Below are positions 4,980-10,970 of a stretch of DNA of 22,771 bases, piece by piece (position 1 is the stretch's first letter; each line of letters opens with the position of its first letter). The stretch spans positions 1 to 22,771 of IMG/VR virus record IMGVR_UViG_3300005467_000038. The stretch is one strand, 5' to 3'. The notes under the pieces were generated by a model. It was given only the letters and a program-made list of their open reading frames with translations, did not search any database and had not been told where the DNA came from. Source of the DNA: a virus. A program made the position numbers and the translations under genes.

Positions 4980-7007
4980 CTATCGTACGATCCAGTCATG
5001 AGCCTCCTCGTCATTTCTGTCAAAAGTGGCAGCAGAATTGACAGGACCGGATTCGAACATTTTCATGTATTTGGCTTCGTTAAACGTCTCCTTCGCCTTC
5101 AAAGATCGCCCAATCGCACGGTCAATCATCGAGTCCGACGTGAAGTCGTAGTACCACAAGTCCTTGAACGGTGTGTTAAGCCGATCGATGCGACCGTAGG
5201 CCTGCTCGGTGATTTTCCAAGAGTAGTTGCGGGAGTACATGATCATGGCATCCGTCTCGATGCACTCCCATGCTTCCGCTCCAGCGATGTACTGGACGAG
5301 GTAGATCCACCGGTCCGTCGTGGGAATCGGCTCGTGCTTGTGGCCGTTCCACTCGGCTATCGAAACCGAAGAAGCATCTGTTGCATGCCATCCCGTGGAC
5401 GTGGTGTCGGGAAGCCAGATCTTCGAGGCTCCATGGTCTACCGCATGCAGGGCATCCTTGCTGCCCCCGTTTCTCGATGACATCCTCTGCTTTGTAGAGG
5501 TGCGGTCCGAATCCGAAGGACATTCCTTGGACAATGCCGTCGGTGATGAGATGGCTCTCGTCGAGGAGATATCCCTTGACGTGCCATCCGGTTTCATCTT
5601 CGGTAACGTCAGTGACGTGGATCTTGTTGAACCATGGTTGTTCTTCGGGAAGGCTGTACTTTCCCGCGGTTTCGACGATGAGCTCGCGATAGGCTGCTTT
5701 AGGGAGGTATCCTTCAACGTCGTCAGACATGACTCACTCCCCTTCTTCGACCTTTCCGACCCAATGATAGTCCCCGGACGCGCGACGGAATATGTTCTTC
5801 CCGTCCCATCCGTAATACTCGATGTCGGGATATTGTGGTTGGACCCGATGGGTATCGAGTCTGAGACTCTTGACGTACAGTTCCGGATGGAGGAACCATC
5901 GTTCGATATTGTTGTCGATGTCGTACTCCCACATCCATGCATTTCCGTTTGATGCAGGGAACCAATCGAACGGTTGGAGTAGTGTGAGAGCTCTGACAAG
6001 CTCCTCAGTATCTCCAACTCGTAATTGAAGTTGTAGAAGACGATCAGCTTCGGATGGTTCTTCCATAGCTCCTTCACCATCTCAAGTCGGCTAGGATCGC
6101 TGTTGACCACCCGCCGCATGACGCTGAACATCTCACCAACGTCACGCAGCGGACGATCCTCGTACACATGCCAGCGCTCCTTCAACACCAAATGGAGTGC
6201 TTCCTTGTCGTAGGGGAGCGGAACCTCGACGTGACGCCTGCGCGTGTGTCGCACGTACGGCATCTCGACAAGGAGTCGGGACCGGAGGCGGACCAGCTTC
6301 CCCACACCGATGTATCGGTCCACCTTGGGGAACTTGCTGAAGTTGTTGTAGACCACATGGTCGCGCTTGAACGCAGTACGGTTCTTATAGAAGCCGTTAG
6401 CAATGAAAACCGGGATGTAGTCCATCCACGTGTCGCCAGGAGTGCCACTGAGGAGTATCCATCTGTTGTATTTAGCAATCCGGAGGAATTTGCGGGTCCA
6501 GTCACCCGAACCCACGAGGCGCTGCTCGTCAAAGATGAAGAAGGCACCTTTGACGTCAGCATACTTAGCGATGTTGTTCCATGAGTCGACGGTTACAACC
6601 CAAGGATAAGATGATCCCTTTTCGAGGCCGCCAACCTCTGTGTCGTCATGTTGTAGTGTTGAGGAGCATACTTCTGAATCAGTGCTTTCGCTCCCGCCAT
6701 GCTGATATAGCGATCCCGATACAGAGTCTCGACTTGAGCGACGAGTAGATTGAGATCCTGGGGTAGCGGTTGGACCTGACTTAGGTCCGATGTCGACGGT
6801 GTAGAACTCTTCTTGCCAGTCAAAGGAGTCTCGCTTCTTTGCCGTAGTAATGACGTAGACATCCTTGGGCGCTTCGTTCTGTAGGTAGTACGCGACAGCG
6901 ACCCGTGACTTACCTGTACCCACACCGCCCCAAAGAATCTTACCGTTCGCAAGCTTCTTCAGGGCGGTGCGTTGATGCTCTCTGAGGTACTCGTTGAGAT
7001 CGATCAT
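4980..7007 (-). CDS. SF2 (DEAH-like) phage DNA helicase with two large inserts
   Basis: A 675-residue open frame whose start overlaps the previous stop (ATGATC). RecA domain 1 has Walker A GGVGTGKS (27-34), DEQR as motif II (160-163) and SGTPGDTWMDY as motif III (187-197). Domain 2 opens with KLIVFYNFNYELEILRSL (320-337) and resumes at AEWNGHKHEPIP (551-562), ending with the arginine-finger motif EQAYGRIDR (601-609). From memory, relatives of about 450 residues join these parts through short loops. Here residues about 75-133 and 338-549 are inserted; the second is very Ser/Thr-rich (42 Ser and 27 Thr in residues 351-550). In both inserts another frame looks like the real protein (see nested entries). 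The role is unwinding or remodelling in phage replication or recombination. Whether the full 675 residues are made is unknown. Confidence 0.88.
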   Translation of the reverse strand: MIDLNEYLREHQRTALKKLANGKILWGGVGTGKSRVAVAYYLQNEAPKDVYVITTAKKRDSFDWQEEFYTVDIGPKSGPTATPGSQSTRRSSRDSVSGSLYQHGGSESTDSEVCSSTLQHDDTEVGGLEKGSSYPWVVTVDSWNNIAKYADVKGAFFIFDEQRLVGSGDWTRKFLRIAKYNRWILLSGTPGDTWMDYIPVFIANGFYKNRTAFKRDHVVYNNFSKFPKVDRYIGVGKLVRLRSRLLVEMPYVRHTRRRHVEVPLPYDKEALHLVLKERWHVYEDRPLRDVGEMFSVMRRVVNSDPSRLEMVKELWKNHPKLIVFYNFNYELEILRSLSELSHYSNRSIGSLHQTEMHGCGSTTSTTISNDGSSIRNCTSRVSDSIPIGSNHNIPTSSITDGTGRTYSVARPGTIIGSERSKKGSESCLTTLKDTSLKQPIASSSSKPRESTAFPKNNHGSTRSTSLTLPKMKPDGTSRDISSTRAISSPTALSKECPSDSDRTSTKQRMSSRNGGSKDALHAVDHGASKIWLPDTTSTGWHATDASSVSIAEWNGHKHEPIPTTDRWIYLVQYIAGAEAWECIETDAMIMYSRNYSWKITEQAYGRIDRLNTPFKDLWYYDFTSDSMIDRAIGRSLKAKETFNEAKYMKMFESGPVNSAATFDRNDEEAHDWIVR
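5176..5730 (-). CDS. Zinc-ribbon protein nested in the helicase gene
   Basis: A 184-residue frame different from the helicase. The start is decisive: AAGGGGAG sits seven bases before the ATG, and the ATG begins three bases after the stop of the other nested gene. Residues 1-125 look like an ordinary folded protein with GYLLDESHLITDGIVQGMSF and a zinc-ribbon-like CPACGRPW (93-100) ... CNRC (116-119), the same motif type as in the array upstream at 7390-10101. The last 58 residues run out of frame through the helicase C-terminal domain and have biased composition, so the C-terminus is an overlapped tail. Function unknown. I think it is a real gene, but expression is inferred from the ribosome site and composition. 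Confidence 0.65.
   Translation of the reverse strand: MSDDVEGYLPKAAYRELIVETAGKYSLPEEQPWFNKIHVTDVTEDETGWHVKGYLLDESHLITDGIVQGMSFGFGPHLYKAEDVIEKRGQQGCPACGRPWSLEDLASRHHVHGMACNRCFFGFDSRVERPQARADSHDGPVDLPRPVHRWSGSMGVHRDGCHDHVLPQLLLENHRAGLRSHRSA
5734..6066 (-). CDS. Unknown protein nested in the helicase gene
   Basis: A 110-residue frame starting at an ATG that follows AAGGAGCT, a good Shine-Dalgarno core with short spacing, inside the helicase codons for VKELW. The first 24 residues are forced by the conserved helicase frame. From FDWFPASNGNAWMWEYDIDN onwards the sequence is rich in Trp, Tyr and Asp and looks like a real soluble protein, with LHPELYVKSLRLDTHR, QYPDIEYYGWDGKNIF and DYHWVGKVEEGE. 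Its stop is three bases from the start of the nested zinc-ribbon gene, so the two form a coupled pair. No family is recognised. The contrast with the Ser/Thr-rich helicase frame over the same bases is the main evidence that this frame is coding. Confidence 0.6.
   Translation of the reverse strand: MEEPSEADRLLQLQLRVGDTEELVRALTLLQPFDWFPASNGNAWMWEYDIDNNIERWFLHPELYVKSLRLDTHRVQPQYPDIEYYGWDGKNIFRRASGDYHWVGKVEEGE
6593..6862 (-). CDS. Candidate helical microprotein nested in the first helicase insert
   Basis: An 89-residue frame from an ATG at 6862; a TTG at 6823 is an alternative start, and neither has a strong ribosome site. The informative part is PQDLNLLVAQVETLYRDRYI followed by SMAGAKALIQKYAPQHYN. 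This resembles the core of the two small genes just upstream, which carry LYFSDQITLYEAYKM and AYLRGGITLIQAYQM. It covers exactly the region where the helicase frame turns Ser/Thr-rich. It may be a third, diverged paralog embedded in the helicase, or the remains of one. Translation is uncertain. Confidence 0.4.
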   Translation of the reverse strand: MSTSLLRQRSETPLTGKKSSTPSTSDLSQVQPLPQDLNLLVAQVETLYRDRYISMAGAKALIQKYAPQHYNMTTQRLAASKRDHLILGL

Positions 7008-7201
7008 CCGCCTGGCTCGAGCACCTCCTTGTAGAAATGATTACGAGTTTCCTCGTCAGGGTCTGCCTCAGGTTCTTGACCCTGGGCGTACATCTTCATT
7101 TTGTACGCCTCATACAAGGTAATCTGATCGGAGAAATACAGCCTACGTATCTCCTCGTCGATCGTTCCCCAACCGTCTTCTTTATTTACGATTTCGGCCA
7201 T
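7004..7201 (-). CDS. Small helical protein, paralog of its neighbour
   Basis: 65 residues, mostly charged and predicted helical by eye. IRRLYFSDQITLYEAYKMKM followed by PEADPDEETRNHF aligns with the neighbour's AYLRGGITLIQAYQMH and PENPDPDAEILNLF, so the two are tandem duplicates. The stop overlaps the helicase start (ATGA) and the start overlaps the upstream gene by 16 bases. The short segment ITLxxAYxM recalls SHOCT-like oligomerisation helices, but I do not claim that family. It could be a partner of the helicase, judging only by coupling. Confidence 0.8.
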   Translation of the reverse strand: MAEIVNKEDGWGTIDEEIRRLYFSDQITLYEAYKMKMYAQGQEPEADPDEETRNHFYKEVLEPGG

Positions 7202-7386
7202 AGCTGGCTTCGAAATAGATTCAAAATTTCCGCATCAGGATCGGGGTTTTCGGGAAAGCCTTCCGACCGCCGATGCATCTGGTATGCCTGAATCAACGTG
7301 ATCCCACCACGCAGATAAGCTTCTTGAATTTGGTCGAACGACCAATCATCATCCGGCTTCAGATGCTCAAGTCCTTCTATTCCCAT
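7186..7386 (-). CDS. Small helical protein, paralog of its neighbour
   Basis: 66 residues starting at an ATG three bases after the stop of the upstream zinc-ribbon gene, with an AGGTG ribosome site. It shares the ITLIQAYQM core and the DPDxE..N.F C-terminal motif with the following gene, and carries FDQIQEAYLRGG ahead of it. No cysteines and no membrane segment. It marks the switch from the zinc-ribbon array to the helicase block. Function unknown. Confidence 0.8.
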   Translation of the reverse strand: MGIEGLEHLKPDDDWSFDQIQEAYLRGGITLIQAYQMHRRSEGFPENPDPDAEILNLFRSQLWPKS

Positions 7387-7389
7387 GAA

Positions 7390-7743
7390 TCACACCTGTT
7401 CGATATGTGCCGACGAATTCGCGTCGGGGTTCATTCTGTACGTGAAATGCACTTCGCCGTTACTCAAGACGTGGGTGATGACGAAGTCTCCACACGCACA
7501 CGACTTCGCCAGCTCGTAATCGAGGTTCTCGAGCTGACCGCCACAGACCGGACAATGTGTCAAGCAATCGAGTGCTGCGTGGATACCCATCTTGAGCAAT
7601 GGTCCTCCATGTTCTTCTTCATTGACAATATGCGAGGGCATCTCAACCGCCTGTTGCTTTGCTTTAAGGAGTTGTTCCATATCTTCCAACAATCTCTGAT
7701 AGAAGTACGATCGACCGAGCCCCGCGGTCTTGACGTCAGTCAC
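7390..7743 (-). CDS. Zinc-ribbon-like array protein 11 (last of the run)
   Basis: 117 residues from a GTG that overlaps the upstream gene. This is the longest free-standing member apart from the DUF3310 protein. An N-terminal helical part (YFYQRLLEDMEQLLKAKQQA) precedes a cysteine pair CPVCGGQL near residues 64-71 and a second pair CACGDFVITHV, the same spacing logic as the other array members. The region after the second pair, EVHFTYRMNPDANS, is unique. Probably one structural zinc; partner unknown. Confidence 0.82.
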   Translation of the reverse strand: MTDVKTAGLGRSYFYQRLLEDMEQLLKAKQQAVEMPSHIVNEEEHGGPLLKMGIHAALDCLTHCPVCGGQLENLDYELAKSCACGDFVITHVLSNGEVHFTYRMNPDANSSAHIEQV

Positions 7744-7936
7744 TGTGTGGTATCCAAACGGCTAGGTAACGCAATCCCAACAGTTCAAGAGAGAATCGAC
7801 CATGGTCAACACATGTGAGATCGCTCCGCCCATCAGTTTCCAACTCACCGGCACACACAGGGCAATACTCTAGAGATGCTCTTAACTTCTCGCATTTCTC
7901 GCGAAATTTTCTATCGATATCGTGCATGATAGACAC
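7736..7936 (-). CDS. Zinc-ribbon-like array protein 10
   Basis: 66 residues from the GTG at 7936; an ATG at 7927 three codons later is equally plausible, and neither has a strong ribosome site. A basic helical N-terminus (DIDRKFREKCEKLRASL) leads into CPVCAGEL and then CVDHGRFSLELLGL. The His-Gly after the second cysteine pair position (CxxHG) is the array signature and could supply the fourth zinc ligand. Confidence 0.8.
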   Translation of the reverse strand: MSIMHDIDRKFREKCEKLRASLEYCPVCAGELETDGRSDLTCVDHGRFSLELLGLRYLAVWIPHSD

Positions 7937-7952
7937 ATCCGAATCAGATGGA

Positions 7953-8162
7953 TCAGAACGGTTTGATCGTGGGCCACGTCACGAAGATAGCTTCGATCCC
8001 ACCATCCTCACGAAAATTCGACAGCTTGAAGTATCCACAACGTTTGGGGCATCGCTTCTCTGCAGGACGATGAGGCAGCGGAGCATCGAGTACTGACTCG
8101 CATATTGGACAAGCGACGAACACCGACAGAATGCTATCCAGTAGGGTCGGCTTCTCACCCAT
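7953..8162 (-). CDS. Zinc-ribbon-like array protein 9
   Basis: 69 residues. I place the start at the ATG at 8162 because AGGTGG lies seven bases upstream; the frame stays open to a TTG at 8201 inside the previous gene. CPICESVL near residue 18 and CPKRCGYFKLSNF form the cysteine motif; here the usual CxxHG is replaced by CPKRCGYF, giving a four-cysteine site. C-terminal EDGGIEAIFVTW is strand-like. Function unknown. Confidence 0.78.
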   Translation of the reverse strand: MGEKPTLLDSILSVFVACPICESVLDAPLPHRPAEKRCPKRCGYFKLSNFREDGGIEAIFVTWPTIKPF

Positions 8163-8178
8163 AAATAAACCACCTACC

Positions 8179-8364
8179 TCATTTCGATCCATTGGGATCA
8201 AAAATCACGACAAGGTCTCCGCTGATATTTAGTCCTGTCTGAAGGACGTTTGGATGATCAACGCACCAGACTCGTATGGTAGATTCGAACGAAACGATCC
8301 TTTCAAGACTACTACCGCATTGTGGACAGAATTGTATAAGGTCGAATGCGCTTTTCTTACTCAC
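8179..8364 (-). CDS. Zinc-ribbon-like array protein 8
   Basis: 61 residues from a GTG with AGGAAG about ten bases upstream. CPQCGSSL (13-20) is followed by an insert and CVDHPNVLQTGLN. The glycine of the CxxHG signature is a proline here. Short N-terminus of the type FDLIQFCPQCG is shared in spacing with the neighbour at 8582 (GNLLKFCPECG). Confidence 0.8.
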   Translation of the reverse strand: MSKKSAFDLIQFCPQCGSSLERIVSFESTIRVWCVDHPNVLQTGLNISGDLVVIFDPNGSK

Positions 8365-8378
8365 TCCATCTCGTCTTC

Positions 8379-8585
8379 CTAGGGTTCCAGGTTGAACTCG
8401 AGAAAAATGAAGTTGTAGCTAGTCTCATGTAAGGTAACCACACTACCGTGCGTGAGACACATCAGCGGCTTCTGACGATCTGTGGTGTCCATCAGTGGTC
8501 GTCCACAGCGAGGACAATGGCGGAAGTTATCGCAGATTTCTGCATGTAGTTGGTCGAGGGGCATCGTGATTTTCCAGCCGTTCAT
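8379..8585 (-). CDS. Zinc-ribbon-like array protein 7
   Basis: 68 residues. The ATG at 8585 overlaps the upstream stop as ATGA and is preferred over an in-frame ATG at 8618 that would overlap by 36 bases without a ribosome site. CPRCGRPL is followed by CLTHGSVVTLHE, a canonical CxxC...CxxHG pattern, and a strand-rich end (YNFIFLEFNLEP). Probably binds one zinc ion; no function assigned. Confidence 0.82.
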   Translation of the reverse strand: MNGWKITMPLDQLHAEICDNFRHCPRCGRPLMDTTDRQKPLMCLTHGSVVTLHETSYNFIFLEFNLEP

Positions 8586-8794
8586 CGCAACAAACGATCC
8601 GTATTGAACGACCTCCATTGAATGACAGGCGTATCGTAGACGACCCCATTCAGGGATCCATGGATGACGAAATCACCATGACCGAAACAGCTCATTCGCC
8701 CCTCTGCACAGGGATGTGGGACCAGTTCTCGCCCACATTCCGGACAGAATTTCAACAGATTGCCAACCCTAGTATTTTCCACATCCAAGACCAT
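8582..8794 (-). CDS. Zinc-ribbon-like array protein 6
   Basis: 70 residues from an ATG with GGAG nine bases upstream. GNLLKFCPECGREL leads to CFGHGDFVIHGSLNG: the clearest instance of the array signature C-x2-CG-x2-L ... C-x2-HG-x-F. An additional Cys-His pair (HPCAEG) lies between them. Variable C-terminus VIQWRSFNTDRLLR. Confidence 0.85.
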   Translation of the reverse strand: MVLDVENTRVGNLLKFCPECGRELVPHPCAEGRMSCFGHGDFVIHGSLNGVVYDTPVIQWRSFNTDRLLR

Positions 8795-8800
8795 ATGATT

Positions 8801-9022
8801 TTACTCCAGAGTCATGAAACCCGTCACGCCGCATTCACTACATCGCGGATATGGGTGGTTGGCGGACATACGTTCATGCTTACATCGAGGATTCCTCGTA
8901 GAGGTGTAGCACATCTCTCCCAGGTGTCCATGTCGAATGCAGCGATCACCTTCACGAATGACAGGGCTTCCTGAGTCGACGCAATAACGTTCCGACGTGA
9001 GTTTCCCCCATTTGATTCTCAC
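8801..9022 (-). CDS. Cys-rich array protein 5 (divergent)
   Basis: 73 residues from a GTG with AAAGGGGAT as the ribosome site. The first pair is broken (YCVDSGSPV), then CIRHGHLGEMC, RCKHERM and a C-terminal CSECG follow. The order of motifs is therefore permuted relative to the neighbours, with the CPxCG-like element at the end, which suggests either a rearranged copy or two half motifs. Metal binding is likely from the seven cysteines; function unknown. Confidence 0.78.
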   Translation of the reverse strand: MRIKWGKLTSERYCVDSGSPVIREGDRCIRHGHLGEMCYTSTRNPRCKHERMSANHPYPRCSECGVTGFMTLE

Positions 9023-9034
9023 GGCATCCCCTTT

Positions 9035-9298
9035 TTAATTCTTACGAAAGTCTTTGCCCCACAAACGAACTGCTTGATCCTGAGTAATGAGACCGCGATC
9101 AACGAGTGCCGTCACCTCGTATCCAAAATCCCCAGCCAGAACCTTCCGATGCAACTCACTGCAGTGATCTTCACCGATGAAACACATCGGCTTCTGCTCG
9201 TCCGTCTTCCCACAAACTCCACAAGGATGCTTACCATCCCGATAGGGGGTCTGCAAAGCCTCAGTCAGCCTCGTCAAAGACGCTCCCAAGTTAGTCAC
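9035..9298 (-). CDS. Cys-rich array protein 4
   Basis: 87 residues from a GTG within GTGACTAA, overlapping the upstream stop by eight bases. CGVCGKTDEQKPMC and GEDHCSELH form a compact Cys/His cluster. The second half, ALVDRGLITQDQAVRLWGKDF, is an amphipathic helix pair whose RGLITQDQAVRLWG resembles the ITLxxAYxM core of the 7004-7386 paralogs. This may link the two families. Confidence 0.8.
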   Translation of the reverse strand: MTNLGASLTRLTEALQTPYRDGKHPCGVCGKTDEQKPMCFIGEDHCSELHRKVLAGDFGYEVTALVDRGLITQDQAVRLWGKDFRKN

Positions 9299-9482
9299 TA
9301 TCTTCGTTCCTCATCTCTTGTAATTCTTGTTCCGTGTAAGGTTTAGGGTGATACCATCGTTCAGGATGATTACAGTGCGAGCAACACATCAAATTCGATG
9401 CTGAGCCAGACAAACAGATTCCATATCCAGCGCCGCACGCTGTACAAGGATACTTCAATCGCCATGCTGGGGGTTTCGTCAT
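9291..9482 (-). CDS. Cys-rich array protein 3
   Basis: 63 residues, ATGA overlap with the upstream gene. CTACGAGYGICL is followed by CCSHCNHPERWYHP, giving two CxxC-type pairs and extra His. The C-terminal YTEQELQEMRNEDSD is a charged helix. It departs from the CxxHG form and is closer to a classic four-cysteine ribbon. Confidence 0.8.
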   Translation of the reverse strand: MTKPPAWRLKYPCTACGAGYGICLSGSASNLMCCSHCNHPERWYHPKPYTEQELQEMRNEDSD

Positions 9483-9685
9483 CGCAATGCTTGGTTCTTC
9501 GCTTCGTACGTGACGACAAAGCCGCCTTTACCTTTGACGTTCTCCTCGATCACGAATCGACCGTGATAGCGATTAGGGCATTCCAGAATGGATGTTCCCG
9601 GCTTGGGTATCAGACCTGTACTGCAAGTAGGGCAAGCAGTCAGAAGAGCTTTGAGGCGACGCATCTGGCTAGCAAGTTCTGTCAT
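9479..9685 (-). CDS. Zinc-ribbon-like array protein 2
   Basis: 68 residues, ATGA overlap with the DUF3310 gene. A helical start MRRLKALLTACPTCSTGL leads to CPNRYHGRFVIEENVKG, the array signature with one extra residue before HG. C-terminal GGFVVTYEAKN is strand-like. Function unknown. Confidence 0.82.
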   Translation of the reverse strand: MTELASQMRRLKALLTACPTCSTGLIPKPGTSILECPNRYHGRFVIEENVKGKGGFVVTYEAKNQALR

Positions 9686-10101
9686 CGGTCGACCTTCTCC
9701 GAGGGATACCAGACCGACTCAAATGATCCTTCCATGAACTTGAGTTCGCCATGACCATTCGCACAGGACAGTACTGAGTGATCGTCGGTGGTAGCTCGAG
9801 CTGTCACAAACTCCCCGCAAACAGAGCACCGATGCATTGAGCAACGACCACAAGTGCAAACAGCCCGGTCAGGATCGCCCGACTGCGGTTTGATGATGCG
9901 ATCGATCTCTCGCTGGATATACCACAAGGCCTTCTGGAGATCCTCGACCTCAGTATCGGCATTCTTCAGGCCTGCTCGAGCGATATACTTAACCGCATTC
10001 CCGCGGTTGAAGTTCATCTGCTCCGTCAAGTCGATAACCTCGAGGCCTTTATATGCGGTGTAGTGGCTCGGATGATTGACGGAATCGTGAGTAATAGTCA
10101 T
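9682..10101 (-). CDS. DUF3310 protein with C-terminal zinc-ribbon (array protein 1)
   Basis: 139 residues from the ATG at 10101; the open frame continues to 10206 but the extra 35 residues precede the family's normal start. VNHPSHYTAYKGLEVIDLTE, then NFNRGNAVKYIARAGLKN and EVEDLQKALWYIQREID, is the DUF3310 domain of many phages, thought to be nucleotide-metabolism or replication related but uncharacterised. After it come CTCGRCSMHRCSVCGEF and CANGHGELKF, the same Cys-HG motif as the proteins that follow. This suggests that the ribbon module was fused to, or spread from, this first gene of the operon. Confidence 0.88.
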   Translation of the reverse strand: MTITHDSVNHPSHYTAYKGLEVIDLTEQMNFNRGNAVKYIARAGLKNADTEVEDLQKALWYIQREIDRIIKPQSGDPDRAVCTCGRCSMHRCSVCGEFVTARATTDDHSVLSCANGHGELKFMEGSFESVWYPSEKVDR

Positions 10102-10193
10102 CGTATTTTTCTGTTCGACCGAATGTAAGGATATTACCGTTTGTGAGGTATGGTCTTTAGTGTCCGATTGTTGATCTTGCGGAAAAATCAAGA

Positions 10194-10246
10194 ACCCGTG
10201 TAACATTGCTACGCATAGTCTGGGTTCTCATTATAACCCGTGTAAT
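10194..10246 (-). promoter_or_regulatory. Promoter with paired operator-like repeats for the zinc-ribbon operon
   Basis: A perfect TATAAT lies on the minus strand at 10237-10232; a convincing -35 is not visible. The 11-bp word TTACACGGGTT occurs twice on the minus strand, at 10246-10236, running into the -10 box, and at 10204-10194, 42 bp (four helical turns) downstream. An inverted pair CGCATA (10213-10218) / TATGCG (10249-10254) brackets the -10. The first gene starts about 130 bases downstream. Repression by a DNA-binding protein at the two sites is inferred. Confidence 0.6.
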
Positions 10247-10262
10247 TTATGCGAAAAGAAAA

Positions 10263-10282
10263 GAGGCCATGTTTCTGGCCTC
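10263..10282 (-). terminator. Rho-independent terminator
   Basis: On the minus strand GAGGCC, an 8-base loop and GGCCTC are followed by TTTTCTTTTC. It is 17 bases past the stop of the 116-aa gene and just upstream of the TATAAT box, so it separates two transcription units. Confidence 0.75.
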
Positions 10283-10299
10283 CTCTCTTTCGTCACCGA

Positions 10300-10650
10300 T
10301 CAGCAGCTACGACACATGCATGATGCCGTAGCTCCGCAATTGCTTGGTGCTACGCGAGGCCTCTTTTGGCCGAGTTTCTGCAAGCCAACCTCAGCGAAAA
10401 CCATCTCTACCTGCTCGAGGAACTCGTCGAGAAGATCGCGTTGATCCATGACGATCTTCTTGAGAAGTGCTGCCTGAATCTCGTTTTCGGGATGCGGGTT
10501 CTCTCGGATAACCTGCTCCATGGCCACGAGGAAGCCGGCCTTGGTGGGGGCACAATCTTCGTACCCCTTTCCCGCGTTCAAGAACTCTTGGTACGACTTA
10601 TCGATCGAGTCGACGATATCAGCGAGAATGGATTTTTGTAGGGGGTTCAC
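10300..10650 (-). CDS. Unknown protein with Cys-rich C-terminal tail
   Basis: 116 residues from a GTG. The body is helical and acidic (ILADIVDSIDKSYQEFL, LLDEFLEQVEMVFAEVG). After a basic linker GQKRPRVAPS the protein ends in NCGATASCMCRSC, four cysteines in 13 residues, suggesting a small metal site or disulfide tail. No family recognised. It is the last gene before the terminator at about 10263-10282. Confidence 0.78.
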   Translation of the reverse strand: MNPLQKSILADIVDSIDKSYQEFLNAGKGYEDCAPTKAGFLVAMEQVIRENPHPENEIQAALLKKIVMDQRDLLDEFLEQVEMVFAEVGLQKLGQKRPRVAPSNCGATASCMCRSC

Positions 10651-10676
10651 TGCATCTCATCTCTCTTTCGATTTTG

Positions 10677-10970
10677 TTAGACGTCTTCTCCGAGTAGTTT
10701 CAGCAACCCATTCCAAGGCCCGGGATACAGCAACGCCATGTCGCGAATCTTGACGATCATCTGGTCGTACTCAGCGGTTCCACGAACGGTATTCGTCAAC
10801 ATCCGCTCGATCTCGCGGACATCGTCGTTGAGGCCCATCAAGGCTTCATTGGATTTGCTGAGTCGGATCGTTTCCCTCTCCATTTCCATCGCCGCGAGAA
10901 CGTAAATACCGCTCAGAATGAGACCACCGATGACGCATCCTCCAATCATAAGGAGTCTGCGACGATTCAT
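10677..10970 (-). CDS. Small single-pass membrane protein
   Basis: 97 residues with GGGGGATAGGG directly ahead of the ATG. Positive N-terminus MNRRRLLM precedes a transmembrane helix at about 8-27 (GGCVIGGLILSGIYVLAA), then a charged helical domain DDVREIERMLTN and IVKIRDMALLYPGPWNGLL. Topology by the positive-inside rule: N-terminus in the cytoplasm, bulk outside. The gene starts 125 bases inside the previous ORF, a long overlap for this genome. Confidence 0.75.
   Translation of the reverse strand: MNRRRLLMIGGCVIGGLILSGIYVLAAMEMERETIRLSKSNEALMGLNDDVREIERMLTNTVRGTAEYDQMIVKIRDMALLYPGPWNGLLKLLGEDV

Noticed and set aside
5361-5996. Self-splicing intron or intein in the helicase gene
   Set aside because: The helicase frame stays open through the insert, no intein splice residues or intron core elements were recognised, and the nested genes have their own ribosome sites. 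Not strictly excluded.
10102-10206. N-terminal extension of the DUF3310 protein to 10206
   Set aside because: The extra 35 residues precede the normal family start and run through the operator repeat region; the ATG at 10101 fits the family.
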